64,000 nucleotides of DNA from Chloroflexota bacterium (GTDB taxonomy: Bacteria > Chloroflexota > Dehalococcoidia > Lucifugimonadales > Lucifugimonadaceae): contig VXSB01000060.1 in assembly GCA_009838175.1 (NCBI GenBank), positions 100,022 to 164,021 on the forward strand. Direction: 5' to 3'. The translations under genes and the position numbers were made by a program. Below are positions 42,245 through 50,385 of this stretch, piece by piece. A model generated the notes under the pieces. It was not told where the DNA came from, ran no database searches, and worked only from the letters and a program-made list of their open reading frames with translations. Numbering within the stretch: the first letter of the stretch is position 1; the number at the start of each line of letters is the position of its first letter.

Positions 42245-43456
42245 ATGAAAATCACCCAAATCGAAACCATCCGCATCGCAGAACAGCACCACAACCTCTG
42301 GGTGCAGATCCACACCGATGAGGGTATCGTCGGCTTGGGTGAAACCTTCTACGCCGCGCCCGTAGTCGAGGCCGCAGTCCACGACCACTTCGGCCCATTG
42401 CTAATTGGCCGCGATCCGTTCCCGATCGAGCGCCATTGGGAGGCGATGTTCCGACTCTCCGACCACGCCGGCTACGGCGGTGCCGAGATGCGCGCCATCT
42501 CCGCACTAGACATCGCACTCTGGGACATCAAAGGACAAGCATTAGGAGTGCCAGTCTACGAACTCCTCGGCGGGGCAGTGCGTACCAAGATCCGTGTCTA
42601 CGCCACATCATTGCGATTCCACGGTGCCGGTGAACAAGCTAAAGGCCTCCTTGACGAAGGCATCACCGCCATGAAGGGCGGGCCCACCATCGGACTCGCC
42701 CAAGCCTCCGACGGACAATTCCTTTCGCCCAAAGAACTAGACATGGCTCTAAAACCCATCCGCGACATACGCGATGCCGTCGGCATGGATATGCAGATAG
42801 CTAACGACGGACACGGCAAATGGACTCTCCCCGTAGCCATCCGCATCGCACAAGCGATGGAGCCGTACGAGATGATGTGGCAGGAAGACCTCATGCCACT
42901 CCTAAATCCGGAAGCCCTCGCACGTTTACAGGCAGCAACAAAAACTCCGGTGTGCATCTCGGAACGACTACTGAGCCGGTGGCAACTCCGACAATTCATC
43001 GAGAACGGATCTGCTCGCATTGTCATGCCAGACCTCATCTGGACCGGCGGCGTTTCTGAGACACACAAAGTCGCCATCCTCGCCTCCGCACACCAAGTCC
43101 CCTTCGCGCCGCATGACGCCACAGGCCCAGTCAACATCTTCGCCTGCTCCCAAATCTGCATGAGCTCCCCCAACGCCATGCTCCAAGAGCACGTTCCGGC
43201 GTACTTCAAGGGCTGGTACAACGACATCGTTGACCCGAACCTCGACATCCGTGACGGCTACCTCCACGCCCCCCAACGCCCCGGCATCGGCACTCGCCTG
43301 AAAGCCGGTGTCCGCGAACGCTCCGACGCCACCACCCGCGTCAGCAACGAACCCCGAAAAAGCCTAATCGACGAGTGGGGATCCCACCCAGCCCGCACAC
43401 CCGAAAGCCAAGCACGCGTAGACGAACTCGAGATTGAACGCGGTCCTCAAATGTAG
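42245..43456 (+). CDS. Mandelate racemase/muconate-lactonizing family protein (sugar-acid dehydratase-like)
   Basis: 403 aa from ATG 42245. Enolase superfamily: N-terminal capping domain (ITQIETIRI, GIVGLGETFYA), then the barrel with Lys in TAMKGG, metal-ligand region ANDGHGKW, WQEDLMP and ISERLLSRW, and a catalytic-type His in FAPHDATGPV. The last motif is like galactonate/mannonate dehydratases, so a sugar-acid dehydratase is the best guess. The reaction would begin with proton removal next to a carboxylate. It stands alone on the plus strand after a short gap from the divergent glycosyltransferase. Confidence 0.88.
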   Translation: MKITQIETIRIAEQHHNLWVQIHTDEGIVGLGETFYAAPVVEAAVHDHFGPLLIGRDPFPIERHWEAMFRLSDHAGYGGAEMRAISALDIALWDIKGQALGVPVYELLGGAVRTKIRVYATSLRFHGAGEQAKGLLDEGITAMKGGPTIGLAQASDGQFLSPKELDMALKPIRDIRDAVGMDMQIANDGHGKWTLPVAIRIAQAMEPYEMMWQEDLMPLLNPEALARLQAATKTPVCISERLLSRWQLRQFIENGSARIVMPDLIWTGGVSETHKVAILASAHQVPFAPHDATGPVNIFACSQICMSSPNAMLQEHVPAYFKGWYNDIVDPNLDIRDGYLHAPQRPGIGTRLKAGVRERSDATTRVSNEPRKSLIDEWGSHPARTPESQARVDELEIERGPQM

Positions 43457-43471
43457 ATAAGAAGTGTTCTC

Positions 43472-44614
43472 CTACGCGTCGGTCGGCACCACAAACCATC
43501 CATCACCCCTGCGCACGGCATCCACCGCCTCTTGGAATATCCAGCCGTCTCGGAACGTTTGATATCCGCAGTAACCGTCGCCGCGAATATCACTGACCAA
43601 CTCGCTCATCAAAACAGTCCAATTCCGCTGCGTATCATCCTCGATATCCGGCAGACTGTCCGTGATGCTCGACGGCACCTCGATGCGTTCCCAATCTGAG
43701 TCACGCTTCTTGACGTGCAACGGCCCCTGCGCGTACGCGCCGCCGATGTGGACTGAGCCCTCATCGCCATAAAACGCGACGTAGTCGTCTTCGAAACGAG
43801 GCTGCATCCCTCCGTGTCGGAAAATCGATGACACTGGTTGCCTCGTCGCGATCGCCGGATTCACGTGCGCCATCACCGAGTAAGCCCACTCCGAATCCAC
43901 ATCTCGCCACTCAATACTATCCAGATCATCCGCACTCGGAGCAAAATCTCCCCGCTCCCGGAAATCATGTACACCCTCTACAACCGGCGCCCGATGCATA
44001 TCATTCCGAGCCTCACCATTGATATCAATCAAAGTCGCATCCAACGCATGAAGCACGATCGACAGCTTGTGCGTGAAGTTGTTGCTCAACCGACCGCCGC
44101 CTAGATCGATGCGGTGCGACCATCCCCAAGGGATCAATGGATTCAATTCGTAGTGGGAGATGCACTCCGTCTCAAACGGCTCGCCAATCACACCCTCAGC
44201 GATCAACTTCTTCGCCAACAACGCATGCGGTTGGTATCGAAAAGATGCCGCATAAGCTGTCTTAACGCCTTTGTCCCGCGCCGCAACATACAACTCCCTT
44301 GATGTCGCCGCGCTAGTCGTCAAGGGCTTGTCGCAGAAGACGTGACACCCGCGATCGATCGCCGCCAATATCTGTTCGTAATGCGCTCCGCCGGGCGTAC
44401 CGATCGCAACTAAATCCGGCTCCAGCGCGTTGAGCGCGTCAACCCAATCCGTTGACGAATAAGGTATCCCCATCTCCGCGGCAACTTCGTCAACCACCTC
44501 CGCGGTGCGACTAACCATGCCGACGACCTCGATGCCACAAGATCGCATCGCCTCGGCGTGACCCTGTCCAGCGAATCCTGAGCCTAAGACAAGGCCTTTC
44601 AACTGCCCACTCAT
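43472..44614 (-). CDS. Gfo/Idh/MocA-family oxidoreductase
   Basis: 380 aa from ATG 44614 with AGGAG upstream (GTG 44617 adds one residue). N-terminal NAD(P) Rossmann fold GLVLGSGFAGQGHAEAM; DLVAIGTPGGAHYEQ and HVFCDKPLTTSAA with the conserved EKP-type Lys (here DKP); C-terminal alpha/beta domain. Members oxidise or rearrange sugars, inositols and similar compounds. It is the last gene of the minus-strand run DUF1800 - NHL - DUF1501 - this gene, 23 bases after the DUF1501 stop. Confidence 0.9.
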   Translation of the reverse strand: MSGQLKGLVLGSGFAGQGHAEAMRSCGIEVVGMVSRTAEVVDEVAAEMGIPYSSTDWVDALNALEPDLVAIGTPGGAHYEQILAAIDRGCHVFCDKPLTTSAATSRELYVAARDKGVKTAYAASFRYQPHALLAKKLIAEGVIGEPFETECISHYELNPLIPWGWSHRIDLGGGRLSNNFTHKLSIVLHALDATLIDINGEARNDMHRAPVVEGVHDFRERGDFAPSADDLDSIEWRDVDSEWAYSVMAHVNPAIATRQPVSSIFRHGGMQPRFEDDYVAFYGDEGSVHIGGAYAQGPLHVKKRDSDWERIEVPSSITDSLPDIEDDTQRNWTVLMSELVSDIRGDGYCGYQTFRDGWIFQEAVDAVRRGDGWFVVPTDA

Positions 44615-44637
44615 CACCCACTCCTTTTGGTTGATAG

Positions 44638-45777
44638 CTACGCCGCTAGAAAGCCGACCTTTTCGTAGTCGCGATCCAGAACCTCGCGCGAGTCCACCTC
44701 GAGCCAGTCGTCCATGATCTCTGTGTAGAGAGATCGGAAGTCCAAGTTAAACGCCAGATCACCCTCCACCAAATCTTTCGCGTCCATCGACGGATAATCG
44801 CCGTACTGTCCGCCTTGCACGCCATCACCGATCAGGAACGCCACACCGCCGGAGCCATGATCTGTGCCGTTACCGTTATCCTTTACGCGCCGACCAAACT
44901 CCGAAAACGCCAATATCAGGATGTCTTCGCTCTGGTCGTGCGACTTCATGTCGGTGTAGAAGTCGTGTATCCCGCCGGAAACGTCACGCAACAACCTCTC
45001 TTGCAACTTGATGCCATCGGTGTGAGCATCAAAACTCCCATGTTGCGTGTAGCAGATCCGCGTCCCGATATCGGCTTGCAGGACCTGCGCGGCACTCTTC
45101 ATCGACTTGGAGAAGGCGTTCGGATCGTACTCAATTTCCGAGTCATACGTCAGAGTGCACTGGCTCAAGATATCCGCGCCGCGCAACGCGTCCAAACCCG
45201 TCTGGCTCATCAAATCCATCGTCGGGCCGCTGCCGAGACCCATCGAGTAGATGTACTTGAACATCTCGAGAACCTCGGACCGCTCCGTTTCAGCACTCAG
45301 ATGGCTCATCAATCCATAGGTCTCAAGATCCGTCACGGAGGCCACAGGGGCGCCCTTGGCTATCAACGCACGAGGCAACCCGCCGCCGAAGTTAACCGCG
45401 CCAACGACGTTGTCACCCTCAGGATGCATCTGTCTTACTGCGTTACCTAGCCAACCTTCATTAGCGACGTGCCTAGGCTCAGCCGTGTGCCAGATGTCCA
45501 TCGAACGGAAGTGCGAGCGGTTCGGCTCCGGATATCCCACGCCGTGGATCACCGCGACCTTGCCTTGGTCGAACAGCTCCTTGATCGGCTGCATACCGGG
45601 ATTGAGCCCGTACTTGCCGTCCATCGGCAAAACCCTGTCTTCAGTTATTCGTACATTGGGTCGGTTGTCGACGTATCGCGGGTCATCGTAAGGGACAACG
45701 CAGTTAAGGTAATCGTTGCCTCCTGACATCTGAACAACAACCAGCTTGCGCTCCTTATTGCCATTCTGAGCACTCAT
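44638..45777 (-). CDS. DUF1501 domain protein
   Basis: 379 aa. Characteristic stretches: VVVQMSGGNDYLNCVVPY at the N-terminus, GLNPGMQPIKELFDQGKVAV, NRSHFRSMDIWHTA and FSEFGRRVKDNGNGTDHGSG. DUF1501 proteins belong to the alkaline-phosphatase-like fold and usually carry a Tat signal; none is present here, so this one appears cytoplasmic. It is paired with a DUF1800 gene, the usual partner, with an NHL propeller gene between. Function of the pair is unknown. Confidence 0.88.
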   Translation of the reverse strand: MSAQNGNKERKLVVVQMSGGNDYLNCVVPYDDPRYVDNRPNVRITEDRVLPMDGKYGLNPGMQPIKELFDQGKVAVIHGVGYPEPNRSHFRSMDIWHTAEPRHVANEGWLGNAVRQMHPEGDNVVGAVNFGGGLPRALIAKGAPVASVTDLETYGLMSHLSAETERSEVLEMFKYIYSMGLGSGPTMDLMSQTGLDALRGADILSQCTLTYDSEIEYDPNAFSKSMKSAAQVLQADIGTRICYTQHGSFDAHTDGIKLQERLLRDVSGGIHDFYTDMKSHDQSEDILILAFSEFGRRVKDNGNGTDHGSGGVAFLIGDGVQGGQYGDYPSMDAKDLVEGDLAFNLDFRSLYTEIMDDWLEVDSREVLDRDYEKVGFLAA

Positions 45778-45810
45778 TGACTCTCTCCTAACGCAATCTG
45801 CGTTTACGGG

Positions 45811-46824
45811 TCACGCAACCCTTTCGTAGATTTGGAATCGGTGCCGGCCAGTCTCCAGCACGTAAGATCTGTCTTCTTTGTCCACGACGACGGATACAGG
45901 GTCCCAGAAATAAGGCTCGATGCGGGCAGCGATTTCATGCTTGTCTTCGGTATCCACCTCGAAGACCTCTTGGAAGGTCGAGCGCGCCCGAAACTCGTCT
46001 TGTTGAGCGTCGAGATACTCCACCGCCCATTTCGACAGTGTCGCCTGGCCCTGAAGTTTGGTTAGGAATTCACCATCAGCGTTCAGGATCTGCACCCGCT
46101 GGTTGCCCCAATCTGCGACGTAGATGTTGCCGCCGGAGTCGACTGCGACCCTGCTCGGGCGGTGAAACTCGCCGTCACCGTCGCCGCTGCTACCATAGCT
46201 GGCGAGGAACTCGCCGTCGGGAGTGAAGCGCTGGATCCGGTCGTTGCGCCAGTCGGCCACCAAGACATTCCCGTCGCCATCAAGGGCGATGCCCCAGGGC
46301 AGGTTGAATTCGCCTTCGCCTTCGCCGAACGAGCCCCACTTGTCAATGAAATCGCCCTCTTTTGTCAGTTTCTGGATGCGATGGTTTTTATGGTCGACTA
46401 GGAGCATGTTGTCGTCGGCGTCGAAGACCATGTCGGACGGACCGTCAAACTCGCCGTCATCATCACCGACCGTGCCCCACATCGACCTCGGGTCGCCGTC
46501 CGCGTTGTAAACCGTGATCCGTTGCAAGACCTCGTCCGCCAAATACAGGTTGTCCTCCGCATCCAACGCAAGGGCAGTGGGACCTATCATGTCCCCCATT
46601 TCACGCCCATAGCCGCCGATCTTGCCCAGATATTCGTGGTCGAGTTTTGCTCTCTGGATCCCGATGATGTTCAATGCAACGGAATTGCTCCGGCTGACAA
46701 CGAATATGACACCGTCATCGCGGATAACCATGTCCGTAGGCAGATGAAATCCTCGACCGCCGGAGTCACCATTGAACCCGATCGTGTCTCGGTACCGTAT
46801 CTGGAAATCCGTTGCGGTAACCAT
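45811..46824 (-). CDS. NHL-repeat beta-propeller protein
   Basis: 337 aa from ATG 46824. At least five NHL repeats of the form GEFDGPSDMVFDADDNMLLVD-type, NHRIQKLTKEGDF; WRNDRIQRFTPDGEF; WGNQRVQILNADGEF. These form a six-bladed propeller that binds proteins, sugars or cofactors. No signal peptide is seen. It lies between DUF1800 and DUF1501 genes with very short gaps (eight and 33 bases), so it is probably part of the same complex or pathway. Confidence 0.85.
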   Translation of the reverse strand: MVTATDFQIRYRDTIGFNGDSGGRGFHLPTDMVIRDDGVIFVVSRSNSVALNIIGIQRAKLDHEYLGKIGGYGREMGDMIGPTALALDAEDNLYLADEVLQRITVYNADGDPRSMWGTVGDDDGEFDGPSDMVFDADDNMLLVDHKNHRIQKLTKEGDFIDKWGSFGEGEGEFNLPWGIALDGDGNVLVADWRNDRIQRFTPDGEFLASYGSSGDGDGEFHRPSRVAVDSGGNIYVADWGNQRVQILNADGEFLTKLQGQATLSKWAVEYLDAQQDEFRARSTFQEVFEVDTEDKHEIAARIEPYFWDPVSVVVDKEDRSYVLETGRHRFQIYERVA

Positions 46825-46832
46825 CACCACCC

Positions 46833-48293
46833 CTAAACCATCTGGTATTCCTGCGTAGCAACGATGATCTGGATCACCGCAACTATCGCCTTCTCCGCAT
46901 TTTCTTCCGCGTCGTCATCGCCAAACCCAACATCACCAAACTTCGACGCGTAGTTGATCAAACCTTGACGAGTCGCATCCGTTGTTTCAATAGGTCCGAG
47001 TATCTGAAGACACTGGTCCACCAGATCCTCAGGCGTCAATTCACCGTCACCGGCCGAAGTCTTAACCCGGTCGATTATCGCTCGGATGCCGGGCTTGTTC
47101 GGGTCGTCCAACGCCTCACTCGCAAAGTTGACGCGTTGCACATAAGCTCCAGTGTTGATCCACTCCTCGCCGCCTTGCCATCCCTCAACGCTCGGCGGAC
47201 TCAAAAGGGCTTGGCCCATGTTGGCACAAGTTGCGGCTGCGGTATATGCATCGTACGACGGAACCTCCAAGCCACCAGCAAGTCTCAAGGTTCCGACAAC
47301 CATCTCCGCCGGACTCTTGATCCGAGCGTAACGGGCCGATTCGTCCTTGAAGAAATCCGAACTGAAGAGCGTCCTAAGCATCGCCGTGATGCTGTAACCG
47401 GAGTCGAAATAGGCGTCGACCATCGCTTGGATCGCATCCGGATCACGCGGTTCGACGTGCGGCCACTGCGGAACACCGGGTTCGTCGGCCACGAAGAAGT
47501 GATAGAGATGACGGGCGATAAAGCGTGGCGTCGCTTCGTTTCGGCATATTATGTCTACCGCATCTTCTCCGTTCCAATCACCCGTCTGACCGAGCAACGT
47601 CTTATCGCTGTGGTCGTGGTCCTCATCGTCGTATTCGAACTGCCACGATATGTATCCATACGGACGCGCCGTGTTGTTCCGCATCTTGATCGACATGTAG
47701 TCCGGGTTAACGACGCGCCAGCCGGTGAAGGCGCGGGCGCATTCCTTGATGTCCTCCTCCGTGTAGTTCCCGACGCCCATCGCGAACAACTCAAGGATCT
47801 CCCTGCCATAGTTCTCATTGATCGAGTCAGCATGGTTGTCCTGGTTGTCCAGCCACATCAACATCGCAGGGTCTTTCGAAAGCTGCAACAACAACTCGTC
47901 GAACCTACCCATCCCGTATTTGCGGAACATGTCGATCTGATTCAGCACCACCCGGCCTTGGATCAATTTGTGCGCCCCAGTGGCAAAGACGCGGTGCCAG
48001 AACAGACATATCTTCTCTCGCAGCGGAGCTTTGGTGTGTACCAACTGGTACATCCAATATGCCGCACAAGCAGGTTGAACTCGCAGGTCGGATTGATCGA
48101 CAAAATACCGACGTATCAGATCCAACGGCAGCTCAACATCGCCATCGCCCACCGGATCTAACAACCCCTCCAGCGTCGCGTCGTAACCCATCTCAACCGC
48201 GGCATCCAACTCATCCGGTGTCGCACCAAAACCCGCACGCCGCATCAGATGCGCAATCAGAGCCACATCCTGCTTAGATTTCGTAAGCATCAT
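46833..48293 (-). CDS. DUF1800 domain protein
   Basis: 486 aa from the first of two ATG codons, with AGGAGAGGC seven bases upstream. Family stretches seen: HLMRRAGFGATPDELD, CLFWHRVFATG, NENYGREILELFAMGVGNYTE, ARAFTGWRV and LLSPPSVEGWQGGEEW. DUF1800 proteins have no proven function and almost always occur beside DUF1501. First gene of the four-gene minus-strand run down to 43472. No signal peptide. Confidence 0.9.
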   Translation of the reverse strand: MMLTKSKQDVALIAHLMRRAGFGATPDELDAAVEMGYDATLEGLLDPVGDGDVELPLDLIRRYFVDQSDLRVQPACAAYWMYQLVHTKAPLREKICLFWHRVFATGAHKLIQGRVVLNQIDMFRKYGMGRFDELLLQLSKDPAMLMWLDNQDNHADSINENYGREILELFAMGVGNYTEEDIKECARAFTGWRVVNPDYMSIKMRNNTARPYGYISWQFEYDDEDHDHSDKTLLGQTGDWNGEDAVDIICRNEATPRFIARHLYHFFVADEPGVPQWPHVEPRDPDAIQAMVDAYFDSGYSITAMLRTLFSSDFFKDESARYARIKSPAEMVVGTLRLAGGLEVPSYDAYTAAATCANMGQALLSPPSVEGWQGGEEWINTGAYVQRVNFASEALDDPNKPGIRAIIDRVKTSAGDGELTPEDLVDQCLQILGPIETTDATRQGLINYASKFGDVGFGDDDAEENAEKAIVAVIQIIVATQEYQMV

Positions 48294-48386
48294 GATCTCA
48301 GCCTCTCCTATGCATCACGAGACCATCCAAACTTAGGCATAAAGTGTAACCGCACGGAACTGCGGGTGCAGGAATACGTAAATCGA

Positions 48387-49316
48387 TTAATCTCCCAGCT
48401 GCCGCAACCGAGGATCTGTGAAATCCCGTATCCAATCACCCATGAAATTCAACGACATCACCACCAAGAAGATCGCCAAACCCGGGAAGAACGACGACCA
48501 CCAAGCCGTAGTCAAATACTCCCGACCTTCCGACACCATCAACCCCCAAGAAGGCGTCGGCGCAGGTATCCCCGCTCCCAAGAAACTCAAAGTCGCCTCC
48601 GTCAATATCAACCCGCCAACCGCCAACGTCGCGATCACCATAATCGTCGGCACAACACCCGGCAGTATGTGCCGCACGATCACCCTTGCGGGCGAGGCTC
48701 CGCAAACTCGCGCCATCAACACATACTCCCGCTCCCGTAGCGTCAAAACATCTGCCCGAACGTTCCTCACGAATCCGGCCCAAGAAACCATAGCCAAAAC
48801 CCCCATCAAAACCGTCAAACTCCCTCCAAACAACGTTACGACCACGATCGCCACCAACAAAAAGGGCAGAGCATGCCATATGTCCACCGCGCGAGCGATC
48901 ACTTCATCGATGACACCCCCATACCAAGCCGCAACCAACCCCAACGTCACGCCTACAAGCAGACCACTCACCAGCGCAACTCCAGCGACTGCAAGCGAAA
49001 TTCGCGCCCCGTATATGATCCGACTCAATACATCGCGCCCGACCTGATCTGCACCCAACAAATAGCTCTGCGTCCATTTCCCCTCCTCGTCTGCCAACCA
49101 AATCGGCGGCGCATTGCGATCCCGGAGCGCCTGAACATTCGGCGCCTGCGGCGCAATCCACGGCGCGAAAATCGCCGACAATACCAACGCAGCCAACACA
49201 ATGCCCGGCAGTATCGGCCACCGGCGCAAAAACGCATAGCCTGTACCGAAAATCGAACGTGGACGAAACGCCGATTCCGCTTCACCCGACACGTAAGTAG
49301 TTGAAATCTCAGACAT
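48387..49316 (-). CDS. ABC transporter permease, DppC type (sixth system)
   Basis: 309 aa. N-terminal membrane segment (RRWPILPGIVLAALVLSAIF), outer loop RNAPPIWLADEEGKW, LGADQVGRDVLSRIIYGARIS, five-segment core with EAA loop VLMARVCGASPARVIVRHILPG, end DWIRDFTDPRLRQLGD. Closest in the window to the DppC at 31651. Last gene of the sixth module, nine bases after its partner permease; no ATPase gene follows. Confidence 0.93.
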   Translation of the reverse strand: MSEISTTYVSGEAESAFRPRSIFGTGYAFLRRWPILPGIVLAALVLSAIFAPWIAPQAPNVQALRDRNAPPIWLADEEGKWTQSYLLGADQVGRDVLSRIIYGARISLAVAGVALVSGLLVGVTLGLVAAWYGGVIDEVIARAVDIWHALPFLLVAIVVVTLFGGSLTVLMGVLAMVSWAGFVRNVRADVLTLREREYVLMARVCGASPARVIVRHILPGVVPTIMVIATLAVGGLILTEATLSFLGAGIPAPTPSWGLMVSEGREYLTTAWWSSFFPGLAIFLVVMSLNFMGDWIRDFTDPRLRQLGD

Positions 49317-49325
49317 CCACTACTC

Positions 49326-50261
49326 CTAGGTGTACCTAATCCGCGGATCGATAACTATGTAGAGCAGATCAGCGATCAAGCTGAACACCACATAGATGAT
49401 CACAAACACCAACACACCACCCGTCAAAACAGGAAAGTCGTTATTATTCACCGCCTCCAGCATCGTCCTACCCAACCCCGGCCAAGCAAAAACTGCCTCT
49501 GCAACCAAAGTCCCGTTCAACAACCCGGCCAACAACAACGTCGATAGCGTGATCGGCTGGATCAGCGAATTCCTCAACGCATGCTTCCAAATCACCGCTG
49601 TTGGACTCGCCCCTTTGCCTCGCGCCAACCTAATGAACTCCGAATCCAGTATCTCCAGCATCGAAGACCGCGTGATCCTCAAATATCCCGCCATCGAACT
49701 CGTCCCGACCACTATCGCAGGCATGATGAAGTGCTTGATGTCGAAACCCTCGCCACGCAATCCGCTCGGCAACCACTCCTGCCAGACCGAAAACAACAAT
49801 ACCATCACGATACCCAACCAGAAGTTCGGTATCGCCTGCCCAAACAACGCCACAAACCGCCCGACATAGTCCAACATCGTCCCCCGATAAACCGCCGAAA
49901 TAATTCCAATCGGCACCCCCACAAACGTCGCTAAAGCCCAGCCCGCTATCGCCAGTTGCGTCGTCGCCCCCACCTTCTCCAAAATCACCTTCGATACCCG
50001 ACGTTCACCCGCCAACGACTGACCCAAATCCCCCTGCAACATGTGCCCGACCCAGACCAAGTACTGCACGATGAACGGCTTGTCCAGCCCGAGATGCTTC
50101 TCCAGCGCCCGTATCTGCTCCGGGGTCCGACCATAACCCTCAGGCTGCGCGTACAACAGCAACGGATCACCCGCAACTCGAGATAGCGCGAACACCACGA
50201 ACGTGGCCCCGATTATCGTCACCACCGAGGCCAGAAGACGGCGTATCAGATACCTTCTCAT
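49326..50261 (-). CDS. ABC transporter permease, DppB type (sixth system)
   Basis: 311 aa, six membrane segments. Outer loop DPLLLYAQPEGYGRTPEQIRAL and LGLDKPFIVQYLVW, very like the fourth-system DppB; EAA loop IRLARGKGASPTAVIWKHAL; AWPGLGRTMLEAVN and the end YIVIDPRIRYT. Preceded by the binding-protein gene with a hairpin between (50320-50358). Confidence 0.93.
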   Translation of the reverse strand: MRRYLIRRLLASVVTIIGATFVVFALSRVAGDPLLLYAQPEGYGRTPEQIRALEKHLGLDKPFIVQYLVWVGHMLQGDLGQSLAGERRVSKVILEKVGATTQLAIAGWALATFVGVPIGIISAVYRGTMLDYVGRFVALFGQAIPNFWLGIVMVLLFSVWQEWLPSGLRGEGFDIKHFIMPAIVVGTSSMAGYLRITRSSMLEILDSEFIRLARGKGASPTAVIWKHALRNSLIQPITLSTLLLAGLLNGTLVAEAVFAWPGLGRTMLEAVNNNDFPVLTGGVLVFVIIYVVFSLIADLLYIVIDPRIRYT

Positions 50262-50319
50262 CGGGTAATCACTTCAGCGCAAGACCAAGGCTAAACACTC
50301 AAGTTAAACGCGATATGGC

Positions 50320-50358
50320 CTGCTCCCACGTTTCCGATCAACGGATACGTGGGAGCAG
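50320..50358 (-). terminator. Hairpin after the sixth binding-protein gene
   Basis: CTGCTCCCACGT pairs perfectly with ACGTGGGAGCAG; the 15-base interior allows extra CCG/CGG pairing. Located between binding-protein stop (50386) and permease start (50261). No U-tract on the minus strand. Confidence 0.5.
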
Positions 50359-50385
50359 ACCTTAACGACAACTTTGTGAGAACCC

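Noticed and set aside
46965-48161. 398-codon plus-strand ORF opposite the DUF1800 gene
   Set aside because: Fully antisense to a well supported gene, Arg/Val-rich, without any recognisable domain.
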